The notes beneath the pieces are model-generated. The model searched no databases, had not been told where the DNA came from, and worked only from the letters and a program-made list of their open reading frames with translations. A DNA stretch of 64,000 nucleotides. Source: Bacteroidota bacterium (lineage in GTDB: Bacteria; Bacteroidota; Bacteroidia; Bacteroidales; F082). The first letter of the stretch is position 1. Every line of letters begins with the position of its first letter. Positions 26,368-35,947 of this stretch are shown here, piece by piece. Position numbers and translations under genes: made by a program. The stretch covers positions 1 through 64,000 of the forward strand of contig JACNJS010000034.1 in assembly GCA_014382445.1 (NCBI GenBank). Reading direction: 5' to 3'.

Positions 26368-27873
26368 CTATCTCACTTTAAGTATATCTTCAACGTATTC
26401 TCTGCTTCCTGATAATCGAGGAACTTTATTTTGACCACCAAGTTTATTACGTTTTTTCATCCATCTATAAAATGTACCCTTTTTAAGGCTTAATACTTGA
26501 GGTTGTTTTAATACAAGGCTATGATATCTTTTAGCCTCATAATCTGAATTCAATGATTTCAATGCATTATCAAATGCCTCATTAAAGAAATCGTGGTTTT
26601 CTGGTTCTTTCTCAAATTCAATAAGCCATTGATGCCTTACTTCATCATCTTTAAATAATGGAGCAGCAGTGTATTCACTTATGCTAGCACCTGTTTTGGC
26701 ACAGGCAATTGAAAATGCCTTTTCCACATTATCAATTATAATCTCTTCACCCACTGCATTAATGAAGTTTTTAACCCTACCGGTAATTCGTACTCTAAAA
26801 GGGTTAAGGCTTGTAAACCTCACTGTATCTCCTATTTGATAACGCCACAAACCCGCATTTGTACTAATTATCATTGCATAATTTACACCAAGTTCAACAT
26901 CTCTTAGCTGCAATGGGTTCAATGTTGAATTAGATATATCACTTATTGGTAAGAACTCATAATAGATACCATAATCAAGCATCAATAACAAATCTGTACT
27001 ATCTCTTTGATCCTGAATTGCAAAAAAGCCTTCTGATGCGTTATATGTATCAGAGTAGGCCATTTTTTCAGGTGAAACTATAGCATTGTATTGCTCTCGA
27101 TAAGGCTCAAAATTGATGCCGCCATGAAAGAATGCTTCCAGATTGGGCCATATTTCATGTAAATTTTGTTTGCCACTTTTTTTCAGAATCTTTCTCAGCA
27201 GCACAAGCATCCAGGAAGGCACACCCGATATACTTGTTACATTATGATTCATGGTTGACTCAGCCATCAGTTCAAGCTTATTCTCCCATTCGTCCATAAG
27301 AGCTATGGTTAATGAAGGAGTTCGCTTAAATTGAGCCCAAAAAGGGAGGTTTTGCATTAGTATGGCTGACAAATCTCCTTCGATATAGGTGGTATTACTT
27401 ACTTCAAGGATATTTCTACTTCCACCCATTACTAAACCTTTTCCATCAAACAATCCAGAATCAGGGTATAAATTAAAATACATAGCCAACATATCCTTTC
27501 CTCCTTTATAATGGCATTCTTCAAGTGCGGATGGGCTTACAGGTATAAATTTACTCTTATCAGCTGTTGTACCGGATGATTTTGCAAACCAATTTATATC
27601 TTCGGGCCATAATATATTTTGTTCTCCTTTCCTAAGCCTGTCAATCATTGGTTTTATATCCTCATAAGAACTTAGAGGTACTCTTGATTGAAAATCAGAT
27701 ATTGAGCTAATTGTTTTATAATCATATTTTTTACCCCATTCAGTATCTCGAGCTGTTGAAATCAACTTTTTAAAAACCTCATTCTGAACATCAATAGGGT
27801 ATTTGTTGAATAGTTCTATTTGATGAATTCGTTTTTTTATCCACCAGTTAAGTACAGAATTTACAAAAGCCAT
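26368..27873 (-). CDS. GH3-family acyl-adenylating protein
   Basis: A 501-residue member of the GH3 family (plant auxin-amido synthetase relatives), common in Bacteroidota. The ATP motif KSSGTTADKSKFIPVS (about 98-113) and the IINAVGEEI-like hinge (NFINAVGEEIIID) are clear, and the C-terminus ends with the typical RLSGSREYVEDIL. Family members activate a carboxylate as an adenylate; the bacterial substrate is unknown. It is the first gene of the minus-strand run down to 20826, with a promoter-like element upstream. Confidence 0.9.
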   Translation of the reverse strand: MAFVNSVLNWWIKKRIHQIELFNKYPIDVQNEVFKKLISTARDTEWGKKYDYKTISSISDFQSRVPLSSYEDIKPMIDRLRKGEQNILWPEDINWFAKSSGTTADKSKFIPVSPSALEECHYKGGKDMLAMYFNLYPDSGLFDGKGLVMGGSRNILEVSNTTYIEGDLSAILMQNLPFWAQFKRTPSLTIALMDEWENKLELMAESTMNHNVTSISGVPSWMLVLLRKILKKSGKQNLHEIWPNLEAFFHGGINFEPYREQYNAIVSPEKMAYSDTYNASEGFFAIQDQRDSTDLLLMLDYGIYYEFLPISDISNSTLNPLQLRDVELGVNYAMIISTNAGLWRYQIGDTVRFTSLNPFRVRITGRVKNFINAVGEEIIIDNVEKAFSIACAKTGASISEYTAAPLFKDDEVRHQWLIEFEKEPENHDFFNEAFDNALKSLNSDYEAKRYHSLVLKQPQVLSLKKGTFYRWMKKRNKLGGQNKVPRLSGSREYVEDILKVR

Positions 27874-27900
27874 AATTTTAGCTAATTACAATTGGGAAGT

Positions 27901-27934
27901 CAAAAATAAAGAAAATTGAGATGTTCGTCACAAA
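27901..27934 (-). promoter_or_regulatory. Candidate Bacteroidota promoter for GH3 operon
   Basis: On the minus strand, TATTTTTG (27901-27908) fits TAnnTTTG, with TTTG (27931-27934) 22 bases upstream. The ATG is 27 bases downstream. Confidence 0.4.
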
Positions 27935-28003
27935 AAAATACATTTTAAAAAATATAGATACAAATTTTTAACTATCTTAGAGCATTCAAAATAAACCCAG
28001 ATT

Positions 28004-28011
28004 TAACTTTG
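28004..28011 (+). promoter_or_regulatory. Candidate -7 element of histidine-kinase gene
   Basis: TAACTTTG matches the Bacteroidota -7 consensus TAnnTTTG and lies 20 bases before the ATG. No clear TTTG is found at the -33 position. Confidence 0.35.
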
Positions 28012-28031
28012 CTTTTATAGTACAAATTTTT

Positions 28032-29930
28032 ATGAAAAGAATATTTCTAGGATTAATTATGACTTTTATTTACTCATTGGTTTTTGCATCTGATATAAAG
28101 GACAAAGATATTGATCTACAATCAAGAAACAAAAACCTAAGCCCTGATGTCCTTCATAAAATAGAACAAATTAAGCTATTAATAGTCAAGGCTGACCTGT
28201 TAAAACATAATAATCCTGACTCAGCAATTCACTATTACAGTAGTGCTCTACCAATTGCTGTGGGAATAAAGGATTATAAAAACGAAGCCACACTTTATGG
28301 TAAAATAGGAGCCGCAAATTATATAAAAGGAGAATATGATTATGCATTAGAGAATTTCATTATAGCTCTTAATATTTGGAGAACATTAAAAAGCAAAAAA
28401 GGCATAGCTACGGGTTTAAATACTGTAGGTTTAATATATAATATGCTCCATATGCAAGATGAAGCATTAGAATACCACAAAAACTCAGTTCTTCTTTGTA
28501 AGGAATTGTCTGACAGTGCTTTACTGGCAGTAAATTATTTCAATATTGGTCTTTTGTATGAAAGTTCAGGAGAGCACGACTCAGCCCTATATTATGCTAA
28601 ATACGCTTATAAGTTAAATTTAATTGCAAACGATACTGAAGAACTAATCAAGATAAATAACCTTGTTGGATATATATATGTCGGCAAAAAGGACTTTAAT
28701 CTTGCACGAGAGGAATTTCTTAAGGTTATTGATAATAACAATCTCAAAAACAAATGGGAGATGAGTTATGCCCTAGCCGGATTAGCTCTGATAGAGCAAA
28801 CTGAAGGTAACTTTAATAAAAGTATTGAATATGGAAGCAATAGCTATCAGCTTGCCAAAAAGATTAATGCAAAATGGGATATTCAAAATGTAACGAAATT
28901 ATTGTCGGAAAGCTACGCCAGTATTGGTGATTATAAAAATGCATATGTATTCTACAAAGAGTATAAATTATATAGCGACAGTGTTTTTAATGAACAAAAA
29001 GAAAAGAGAATAAATTACCTTCAGTTAAAGCAAAAAGACTTTGAGTACATTGTTCTTTCTCAGAAAAATGAGGTTCAAAAGGAACGAATTATAAAAAAAA
29101 ATAGTCAAATAATATTTACTGGAGTTGGGTTTCTATTTGTAGTATTACTAGCAATAATACTATACCGAATAAGCTATATTAAGACAAAACTAAATAACAA
29201 ACTAAAAACTAAAAATTTTGAAATAGATCGTAAAAACAAAGAACTCACAAAACTTAACTCTGCCAAAGACACTTTCTTCCGAATTATTGGCCATGACCTT
29301 AAAGGACCAATGAGTACGGTGGTTTCTTTTACAGATATGCTATTAAATAACTATGATCAATTTACAAAAGAAGAAATCATTGAATATATTGGATTTAGTA
29401 AAACATCTGCTCAAAATGCAATTGAGATTCTTGAGAATTTACTCGATTGGGTTAAAACTCAGGCAAGAACCATAACAGTTAACCCAACAGAAACTAATAT
29501 TTATAATTTGATTTCTAATATAGTTGATAATCTACAGGCTAATCTATTCTCCAAGAACATCAATCTTTCAATTAATATTGATAGTAAACTGGTTGCTTCA
29601 TTAGATCAAAACATGACATTTGTAATTATTCGAAATATTCTTACAAACGCAATTAAGTTTACAAATAACAATGGTGAAATTAATATTGAAGCAAAAAAAA
29701 TAAATTCCAAGGTTTTAATCACAATCTCTGACAATGGCATTGGAATGGATGAGGAAAAGCTTAATGGTTTATTTGATATTAAGGATGCAAAATCTTCACC
29801 TGGTACTAATATGGAAAAAGGAATCGGTATAGGTCTTATTCTATGCAAAGAACTCACAGAATCTCAAGGTGGAACTATATGGGCAGAGAGTATTCCACAG
29901 CAAGGAAGTAGTTTCTTTATTAAGATCTAA
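28032..29930 (+). CDS. TPR sensor histidine kinase
   Basis: A 632-residue kinase. A signal peptide (1-19) precedes about six TPR units (about 55-325, periplasmic), then a membrane helix (360-380), a short coiled coil, and a HisKA domain with phospho-acceptor H421 in RIIGHDLKGPMS. The HATPase domain has the N box NILTNAIKFTNN, G1 box DNGIGMDE and G2 box GIGIGLILCKEL. It should autophosphorylate in response to something sensed by the periplasmic TPRs. No receiver-domain partner is adjacent, so it is an orphan kinase here. It diverges from the GH3 operon. Confidence 0.9.
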   Translation: MKRIFLGLIMTFIYSLVFASDIKDKDIDLQSRNKNLSPDVLHKIEQIKLLIVKADLLKHNNPDSAIHYYSSALPIAVGIKDYKNEATLYGKIGAANYIKGEYDYALENFIIALNIWRTLKSKKGIATGLNTVGLIYNMLHMQDEALEYHKNSVLLCKELSDSALLAVNYFNIGLLYESSGEHDSALYYAKYAYKLNLIANDTEELIKINNLVGYIYVGKKDFNLAREEFLKVIDNNNLKNKWEMSYALAGLALIEQTEGNFNKSIEYGSNSYQLAKKINAKWDIQNVTKLLSESYASIGDYKNAYVFYKEYKLYSDSVFNEQKEKRINYLQLKQKDFEYIVLSQKNEVQKERIIKKNSQIIFTGVGFLFVVLLAIILYRISYIKTKLNNKLKTKNFEIDRKNKELTKLNSAKDTFFRIIGHDLKGPMSTVVSFTDMLLNNYDQFTKEEIIEYIGFSKTSAQNAIEILENLLDWVKTQARTITVNPTETNIYNLISNIVDNLQANLFSKNINLSINIDSKLVASLDQNMTFVIIRNILTNAIKFTNNNGEINIEAKKINSKVLITISDNGIGMDEEKLNGLFDIKDAKSSPGTNMEKGIGIGLILCKELTESQGGTIWAESIPQQGSSFFIKI

Positions 29931-29942
29931 CAAAAACTTCAT

Positions 29943-29971
29943 GGCGCGCGTTTAGCAATGCGTAACGCGTG
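29943..29971. repeat. G+C-rich imperfect inverted repeat
   Basis: A G+C-rich island in AT-rich DNA after the kinase gene, with GCGTT/AACGC arms around TAGCAATGCGT. It lacks a T-run, so it is not a standard terminator. Its role is unknown. Confidence 0.3.
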
Positions 29972-30127
29972 ACCGACCTAACAGTCTGAATTAGCAAACT
30001 TTCTGATGTTTTAAAATTAAATTAATCAAACAATCATCAACATCTTATCTAAACCATAAATCACACTACTATTCAAATATCTTATAGATCGTTGTTAAAA
30101 ATAAGTTGACCCACCATTTTCACAAGC

Positions 30128-30166
30128 ATAAAAAACCGGATATCAGCATACTGATACCCAGTTTAA
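30128..30166 (-). terminator. Intrinsic terminator of lamin-tail/propeller gene
   Basis: On the minus strand, a hairpin with arms around GGTATCAG/CTGATATCC, extended by AAACT...GGTTT pairing, is followed by TTTTTTAT. It lies 17 bases after the stop codon at 30183. Confidence 0.7.
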
Positions 30167-30182
30167 TTCTCAATTAAATCTA

Positions 30183-32894
30183 CTATCTTATTACAGAAGC
30201 TTTATTTGCAACAATACCTTTACTAGTTTGTACTGTATAGAAATAATAACCTGACTGCAAGTTTGAGGCATCCCATACAATATTATGAGTTCCTGCAGAA
30301 TAAGTGTCATCGGCAATAACGGAAACCATTGTTCCTCTTATATCATAAATTTTTACAACAATTTTATCACTATTTTTAAGAGTAAATTGAATGTTTGTTT
30401 TATAACTAAATGGATTAGGATAGTTTTGTGCAATTGATACATTATCAGAAATTTCATCAACAGATGAAGAATTACGATTAGATTCTCCAGGTGTATAATC
30501 TGGCATCATAAACCAATTATTAGTACCATCAGTATAACGCCCATATGATGTATCAGTAATCTGAGAGCCATAAGTAAGAGTATCAACAACTATCTGGTCA
30601 GGCGACCATAATCCAATGCCTTCTCCACTTGCACTCAATTTAAAGTTAAGATTAAGCACGCTGGTTTCTTGTCCTTTGTTTGCATAAAACAGTATAAAAC
30701 CACCTGCTTCAATAGTAACAGAATCAGGGTAAGTATCTGGGATTTGATATCGCACAGTTGGATCATCAAGAATATCTGACATATAGTATCCTCCTAACAT
30801 CACAGCTTCTTCTCCTGCGTTATAAATTTCAATCCAATCAGGATTGTCCCCTTGTGGACCAGGAAAAGCACCATCATTGCTAGCCATAAATTCATTGATA
30901 AATAAGCTGCTTGTAGGCGGTATAAAAGGATCAAAGTTAAAGTCGAATTTATAAAGTTTACCACCTCTGTCAGCTACCATGTAAATAGTATGCTCATCTT
31001 CTCCAAAAGTAACTCCTTCAGCCTGATCTAAAGGTATATACCATGAACGTAAGAATTCGCCATCTTTTGTAACTTCATTTAAAGAGGATGCTTCATCACT
31101 CACAATAAATAATGTTTTCCAGATCGGATGTATTGTTATTCCTGAGACATCAGGTGAGAAATCTAACTCTATTCTGTTTAGTTCAACTCCATCAACAGTA
31201 AGCTCAATTAATGTAGGATTACTCTTTTCTGCAAGAACAAAAATATGACCTGTTTCAGGGTCGATAGTAATTCCTTCCAATCCATTAACATTACCTGGAG
31301 TATGATCAACTTCAATTTCGCCAATTTTATCACCTAATAAATTATACATTATCACTTTCCAATTTGCTTCTTCAACAACAAAAATAGTATCAAAGCCAGG
31401 GCTAAAAGCAATTCCTTCAAAATCCGTTCCATCTACTGTTAATGTGTTTAGAAGTTCGGCTGATGTGGAAATCTCATAAATATTTGATAAAGGTCCGTCA
31501 TTATTTGTAAACAAAGTTCCTGTTTGTGCATTGTATACCAAACCTGATGGTTCAGCAAAGGGTGTATCACTAACTTCTATTGGTGACCAATCTGTAACTC
31601 TATATGAAAGTGGACCTGCAGCTCCTTCGATAGGATAAAAAGATGTTGAAGGTGCATCATCAGAAGCTTCAATATACCAATTGATATAGGTGCCTTTGTC
31701 CATAGCTGGAATTGCCCCTCCAAACACATCATCACCCGCAGCTCCATCATTACTTAAACCATCATCATACATTTGGATATCTATATAGCCCTGACCTGCA
31801 CTATATTTTAGCATAACAACTAAACCTGTTTCTAATGACGTTACATTAGCATTTATTATAACCTCCTCATTAAATTCCGGAAACATGGGTTCGCGTGTAA
31901 CATCTGAAATTACAGCACCTGCTGTCATAGTATTACTTTCTCTTGGTGTTGGAACCGTAAAATAAACCCAATTATTAGTACCATCAGGATAGCGGCCAAA
32001 TGAAATATCAGCCGTTTGAGCGCCAAATGCAATACTGTCAATAATTGTATTCTCGTTAAGAGAAAGTGTAATCGTCTCTCCTCCTGCTCCTAGTTTAAAA
32101 TCAGCATGAAGTGTATCAGGAACAGTAATAATGTCGACGTCTGTGCCATCACACCAAATTAAAAGATAGGCACCTGGCTGTATAACTGCTGGGTTGAAAG
32201 AATATAGTAGTGGGTCATCTGGTATATCTGACATATACATTCCTGTAATATCAACTTCTGTTTCACCATAGTTATAAAGTTCAATCCAATCGCCATGATT
32301 ACCAAATTCATCAACAATACCATTGTCGTTTTTTGCAAGAAGTTCATTTATTTTAAGTGTGATATTACTTTTACCTGGCGATGCAGTAGTTCCCATTATG
32401 GGGTTATCAATAAATGATTGCCAATTATCACTTCCGTCAGGCATTCGTCCATATGAAACGTCTGTATTTTGTTCGTCATAAGTAAGCTCGTCAATCAATT
32501 CTTGTGAAGAATTCCAAAGTCCGATTTGTTCACCACTGGCACTCAACTTAAAATTAAGGTTTAATACACTTGTTGCTTCTGATTTGTTTGCAAAAAACAA
32601 AATGAAGCTTCCGGGTTCAACGGTAACTGAATCAGGGTAAGTGCTTGGAATTTGGAACATAGCTGCCGGATCGTCAAGTATATCTGACATATAATAACCA
32701 CCTAGCATAACAGCCTCAGGACCTGCGTTGTATACCTCAATCCAATCAGGATTATCACCTTGCGGACCTGGTAAAGAACCATCATTGCTTGCCATAAACT
32801 CATTTATATAGAGTTGGGCACTAAGATTTGTAAATAAAAGGAATGAAAGCATCAATATTGTCATTCCGCGAATTAAAGAGTAGTTTTTTTTCAT
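30183..32894 (-). CDS. T9SS lamin-tail and beta-propeller surface protein
   Basis: A 903-residue exported protein. It has a signal peptide (1-26), lamin tail domain 1 (about 27-178, LYINEFMASNDGSLPGPQGD), lamin tail domain 2 (about 179-325, KINELLAKNDNG), a beta-sandwich linker (about 330-430), an SdiA-regulated-type six-bladed propeller (about 435-690, PSGLVYNAQTGTLFTNND, FEGIAFSPGFDTIFVVEE, LEGITIDPETGHIFVLAE), lamin tail domain 3 (about 695-815) and a T9SS sorting domain (about 820-903, QNYPNPFSYKTNIQF). SdiA-regulated propellers resemble phytase-like folds. The same two modules appear again as separate lipoproteins at 39687 and 40796. Confidence 0.87.
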   Translation of the reverse strand: MKKNYSLIRGMTILMLSFLLFTNLSAQLYINEFMASNDGSLPGPQGDNPDWIEVYNAGPEAVMLGGYYMSDILDDPAAMFQIPSTYPDSVTVEPGSFILFFANKSEATSVLNLNFKLSASGEQIGLWNSSQELIDELTYDEQNTDVSYGRMPDGSDNWQSFIDNPIMGTTASPGKSNITLKINELLAKNDNGIVDEFGNHGDWIELYNYGETEVDITGMYMSDIPDDPLLYSFNPAVIQPGAYLLIWCDGTDVDIITVPDTLHADFKLGAGGETITLSLNENTIIDSIAFGAQTADISFGRYPDGTNNWVYFTVPTPRESNTMTAGAVISDVTREPMFPEFNEEVIINANVTSLETGLVVMLKYSAGQGYIDIQMYDDGLSNDGAAGDDVFGGAIPAMDKGTYINWYIEASDDAPSTSFYPIEGAAGPLSYRVTDWSPIEVSDTPFAEPSGLVYNAQTGTLFTNNDGPLSNIYEISTSAELLNTLTVDGTDFEGIAFSPGFDTIFVVEEANWKVIMYNLLGDKIGEIEVDHTPGNVNGLEGITIDPETGHIFVLAEKSNPTLIELTVDGVELNRIELDFSPDVSGITIHPIWKTLFIVSDEASSLNEVTKDGEFLRSWYIPLDQAEGVTFGEDEHTIYMVADRGGKLYKFDFNFDPFIPPTSSLFINEFMASNDGAFPGPQGDNPDWIEIYNAGEEAVMLGGYYMSDILDDPTVRYQIPDTYPDSVTIEAGGFILFYANKGQETSVLNLNFKLSASGEGIGLWSPDQIVVDTLTYGSQITDTSYGRYTDGTNNWFMMPDYTPGESNRNSSSVDEISDNVSIAQNYPNPFSYKTNIQFTLKNSDKIVVKIYDIRGTMVSVIADDTYSAGTHNIVWDASNLQSGYYFYTVQTSKGIVANKASVIR

Positions 32895-32957
32895 TGTATC
32901 CTTTTTAGTTAACTAATTGATTTTTTAGTTTTTTATGATGAAAGAAAAATAATAAGT

Positions 32958-32965
32958 CAAAAATA
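32958..32965 (-). promoter_or_regulatory. Candidate -7 element for lamin-tail/propeller gene
   Basis: TATTTTTG on the minus strand fits TAnnTTTG, 64 bases before the start codon and 30 bases downstream of the direct-repeat site. Confidence 0.35.
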
Positions 32966-32994
32966 CCGAATGCATACTCGATTGATTCAAAATT

Positions 32995-33019
32995 ACCCTA
33001 TATTTAAACTATACATTTA
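32995..33019 (-). promoter_or_regulatory. Candidate operator: TATAG direct repeats
   Basis: Read on the minus strand it contains TATAGTTTAAATATAG, a direct repeat of TATAG with period 11. A 25-base sequence with only three differences, including an identical ACTATACATTTA (plus strand), lies at 35076-35100 in front of the other lamin-tail gene. Both are about 100 bases before the start codon. Confidence 0.45.
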
Positions 33020-33195
33020 ACTTGAATATTGAAATAATAATCTATTAAGAATATAAAGAACATCTACATCATATACTATAATCATATGATTATTAACGAT
33101 CTAAAAAACAACAATTCTATACACTTATGCTTGCTGACTTTTTTATGAAATGTACATAATATAGCTACTTTTTAAAATTACTAAACAAACATAAA

Positions 33196-33248
33196 AGAAA
33201 AAAGCCCGAAGATGAGCATCATATTTCAGACCCCCTTCTTCGGACTTT
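33196..33248 (-). terminator. Intrinsic terminator of triple lamin-tail gene
   Basis: On the minus strand, arms GTCCGAAGA and TCTTCGGGC pair across a ~28-base loop and are followed by TTTTTTCTTTT. It lies about 25 bases after the stop codon. Confidence 0.75.
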
Positions 33249-33270
33249 GGAACTAAATCTATTAACTAAA

Positions 33271-34989
33271 TTATCTTACTATTGATGCTTTCTTTGTAAT
33301 AATGCCATTACTTGTCTGTAATGAGTAGAAATAATATCCTGTAGGTACATCCGAAGCATTCCAAACTATTTTATGAGTTCCGACTGAGTAGTTGTTCTCC
33401 GCTAAAACAGCAATTAATGAACCTCTTACATCAAATACCTTAACAGTAACATTATCTGAATTTTCCAAAGTAAACTCAATATTTGTTACAGTGCTAAATG
33501 GATTTGGATAGTTTTGTGAGATTGAGAAATTTTCCTCAATATCACCAATTGATGAAGGGTTTCTGTTTGACTCTCCAGGTGTATAATCTGGCATCATAAA
33601 CCAGTTGTTAGTACCATCAGTAAATCGCCCATACGATGTATCTGCAATTTGTGGCCCATAAGTAATACTGTCGACAAATACCTGCTCAGGATTCCAAAAA
33701 CCAATACTTTCACCATCACCACTAAGTTTAAAGTTTAAGTTAAGCACACTGGTTGCTTCTCCTTTATTTGCATAAAATAGTATAAAACCACCTGCTTCAA
33801 CGGTAACTGAATCAGGGTACATATCAGGAATTTGATACATCGCTTCAGGATCAGCAATATCATCTGACATAAAATATCCTCCTAGCATAACAGCCTCTTC
33901 TCCTGCATTATAAATCTCAATCCAATCAGGGAAGTCTCCTTGTGGCCCCGGAACGGCATTATCATTACTTGCCATAAACTCATTTATAAATAGAACAACA
34001 TCAGAAGGCCCAATATTTGGATTTACATTTGATTCTCCAGGTGTATAATCACTCATAAAATACCAGTTTTCTGTGCCATTATGATATCGTCCGTATGATG
34101 TATCAGCATACTGTACAGCATATGTAAGACTATCCATAAATACACTTTCTGGATTCCAAAGACCAATTTGCTCACCATCGCCACTTAGCTTAAAGTTCAA
34201 ATTCATAACACTTGATGCTTCTCCCTTATTAGCATAAAATACAATGAAATCTCCAGGTTGTACTGTAACCGAGTCAGGGTAAGTACTAGGTATTTGATAC
34301 ATCGCTTCAGGATCAGCAAGATCATCCGACATATAATAACCACCAAGCATAACAGCCTCTTCTCCTCCGTTATATATTTCGATCCAGTCAGGATAATCAC
34401 CTTGCGGTCCAGGAAGTGCGGCATCGTTACTAGCCATAAACTCGTTAATGTAGAGATCAGGAACACTTGGAGAAGGATTAGCATTTGCCGCCCCAGGTGT
34501 TATTTCATTCATAAAACCCCAGAAATCCCCTCCATCAGGATATCTTCCCATTGTAACATCAGTTTCCTGATTACCATATGTCAGAGAATCAAGAATAGCA
34601 CTTTCAGTATTCCATAATCCTATCGATTCCCCACTTCCACTTAGTTTAAAGTTCAAATTCATAACACTTGATGCTTCTCCCTTATTTGCATAGAAGACAA
34701 TAAATCCTCCCGCAGCAACTGTTACTGAATCCGGGTAGGTATTCGGAATTTGAAACATTGCGGCTGGATCATCAAGTATGTCTGACATATAATAGCCTCC
34801 TAACATTACATCTTCTGCTCCATTATTATAAATTTCAATCCAATCAGGATAATCACCCTGGGGGCCAGGAAAAGATGAATCATTGCTTGCCATAAACTCG
34901 TTAATGTAGAGCTGGGCATTTAAGCTGTTTGTTACCAACAATGACAACATAATTGTCATCACAATAACTGAAAAGTAGTTTTTCTTCAT
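33271..34989 (-). CDS. T9SS surface protein with three lamin tail domains
   Basis: A 572-residue protein: signal peptide (1-25), three lamin tail domains in tandem (about 26-175, 180-330 and 335-485), each beginning LYINEFMASND or LFINEFMASND, with GPQGDxPDWIEIYN and NFKLSGxGExIGLWN motifs, and a T9SS sorting domain (about 490-572, QNYPNPFSTVTNIEF). The repeats are so alike, also at DNA level and against the 903-residue neighbour, that unequal recombination is likely. Bacterial lamin tail domains occur on surface and nuclease-associated proteins and probably bind ligands; no catalytic domain is present here. Confidence 0.88.
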   Translation of the reverse strand: MKKNYFSVIVMTIMLSLLVTNSLNAQLYINEFMASNDSSFPGPQGDYPDWIEIYNNGAEDVMLGGYYMSDILDDPAAMFQIPNTYPDSVTVAAGGFIVFYANKGEASSVMNLNFKLSGSGESIGLWNTESAILDSLTYGNQETDVTMGRYPDGGDFWGFMNEITPGAANANPSPSVPDLYINEFMASNDAALPGPQGDYPDWIEIYNGGEEAVMLGGYYMSDDLADPEAMYQIPSTYPDSVTVQPGDFIVFYANKGEASSVMNLNFKLSGDGEQIGLWNPESVFMDSLTYAVQYADTSYGRYHNGTENWYFMSDYTPGESNVNPNIGPSDVVLFINEFMASNDNAVPGPQGDFPDWIEIYNAGEEAVMLGGYFMSDDIADPEAMYQIPDMYPDSVTVEAGGFILFYANKGEATSVLNLNFKLSGDGESIGFWNPEQVFVDSITYGPQIADTSYGRFTDGTNNWFMMPDYTPGESNRNPSSIGDIEENFSISQNYPNPFSTVTNIEFTLENSDNVTVKVFDVRGSLIAVLAENNYSVGTHKIVWNASDVPTGYYFYSLQTSNGIITKKASIVR

Positions 34990-35018
34990 ATTTTTTAGTT
35001 TAATAATTATTGATAAAT

Positions 35019-35026
35019 CAAAGGTA
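35019..35026 (-). promoter_or_regulatory. Candidate -7 element for triple lamin-tail gene
   Basis: TACCTTTG on the minus strand fits TAnnTTTG, 30 bases before the start codon. Confidence 0.4.
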
Positions 35027-35075
35027 CATTACTTTATGCAAATATATTTAAACAATTAGCAATTTCTTCAATATA

Positions 35076-35100
35076 ACACTATATTCTAACTATACATTTA
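35076..35100 (-). promoter_or_regulatory. Candidate operator: TATAG direct repeats
   Basis: Partner of 32995-33019 (22 of 25 identical), 87 bases before the triple lamin-tail gene. Read on the minus strand it has TATAG-N6-TATAG. Confidence 0.45.
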
Positions 35101-35130
35101 TAAATATGACAACAAAGCCACCGCTTAATT

Positions 35131-35152
35131 ACCCTACATGCACCTCTACACT
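35131..35152 (-). promoter_or_regulatory. Candidate operator: TGTAG direct repeats
   Basis: Read on the minus strand it contains TGTAGAGGTGCATGTAGGG, a direct repeat of TGTAGRG with period 12. It resembles the site at 37925-37944 before the porin gene. Confidence 0.45.
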
Positions 35153-35263
35153 ATCGCAATTAGATATCTGTTATTCTGCATATTACATTTACACAAAGAT
35201 ATACAAATGCTTCTGTATACTTTACACTTACACAACATTCGAAACTTAATTTACGAATATAAG

Positions 35264-35271
35264 TATCTTTG
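35264..35271 (+). promoter_or_regulatory. Candidate -7 element for DUF47-PiT operon
   Basis: TATCTTTG fits TAnnTTTG and lies 25 bases before the ATG at 35297. It argues against translation from codons further upstream. Confidence 0.45.
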
Positions 35272-35296
35272 CAATTATTATTCTAAACCAATTATT

Positions 35297-35947
35297 ATGT
35301 CCCTATTATTTAAAAACGTAAAAGAATTAATTTTCGACATTGATCAGTTTATTGATACAGTGGAGCAAGGTGTTCTTGTATTCAAGGAGGGAGTTGTTAA
35401 CTATATAGTTGGTGAACGCGCTAGTTTTTCCGATAAAATATTAAGAATTGATAAGTTGGAAGCCGAAGCCGATAAACTACAAAAGAAAATCGACGATGAG
35501 TTTTATCGACATTCTATACTTCCTCAAAATGCAAGTGACATTGAAGAAATGCTCGATAAACTTGATGAGATAATAGATATTTCAAAAGTCAATTTGTATC
35601 AATTTGAAGATGAGCTACCATTTATTCCAAAAGAGTTAAAAAGTGAGTTTATCAGATTAACTGAAACATCAACAGAGGCAGCACTTGCTGTTTTCCCAGC
35701 TTCACGGAGTTTTTTTAGAGAACCACTCAAGGTAAAAGATATGCTATCTAAAGTTTACTTTTACGAAAAGGAAACTGATAAAATTGCCAGAAATATAAAA
35801 CGTAAACTATTTCATGACATGAAAGATCTGGATCTAAGTCAGAAAATTCACTTGCGATATTTTACCTTACATATTGAAACTGTCTCTGATAAAGCAGAAC
35901 ATTTAGCTGATCTACTTTCCATTCTAGCATTGAAAATGAGCATATGA
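35297..35947 (+). CDS. DUF47/PhoU-like phosphate transport accessory protein
   Basis: A 216-residue all-helical protein of the DUF47 (TIGR00153-like) family, distant kin of PhoU and typically encoded beside PiT transporters, which it is thought to regulate. Features are MSLLFKNVKELIFDIDQFIDTVEQGVLVFKEGV, then IDKLEAEADKLQKKIDDEFYRH and a C-terminal ETVSDKAEHLADLLSILALKMSI. I chose ATG 35297 because homology begins there and a promoter element lies inside the upstream open frame. It overlaps the transporter gene by 4 bases (ATGA), so translation is coupled. Confidence 0.88.
   Translation: MSLLFKNVKELIFDIDQFIDTVEQGVLVFKEGVVNYIVGERASFSDKILRIDKLEAEADKLQKKIDDEFYRHSILPQNASDIEEMLDKLDEIIDISKVNLYQFEDELPFIPKELKSEFIRLTETSTEAALAVFPASRSFFREPLKVKDMLSKVYFYEKETDKIARNIKRKLFHDMKDLDLSQKIHLRYFTLHIETVSDKAEHLADLLSILALKMSI

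Larger units (their letters stand above)
32895..33195. other. Gene-free stretch between the two lamin-tail genes
   Basis: About 375 bases separate the two minus-strand lamin-tail genes. Besides the terminator at 33196-33248, the stretch holds a -7-like element and a direct-repeat site (both listed separately). No coding sequence is seen. Confidence 0.6.
34990..35296. other. Divergent control region: lamin-tail gene and DUF47-PiT
   Basis: This 307-base AT-rich intergenic region holds two -7-like elements (one per direction) and two direct-repeat sites. An open frame continues from 35138 into the DUF47 gene, but its codons (many Leu, His, Tyr) look random, so I treat it as noncoding. Confidence 0.6.

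Noticed and set aside
28032-29930. Two-component system with a local response regulator
   Set aside because: No receiver-domain gene is adjacent on either strand; the kinase is an orphan within the window.
35138-35296. N-terminal extension of the DUF47 protein
   Set aside because: The extra 53 codons look random, contain the promoter element and direct-repeat site, and precede the family's normal start.
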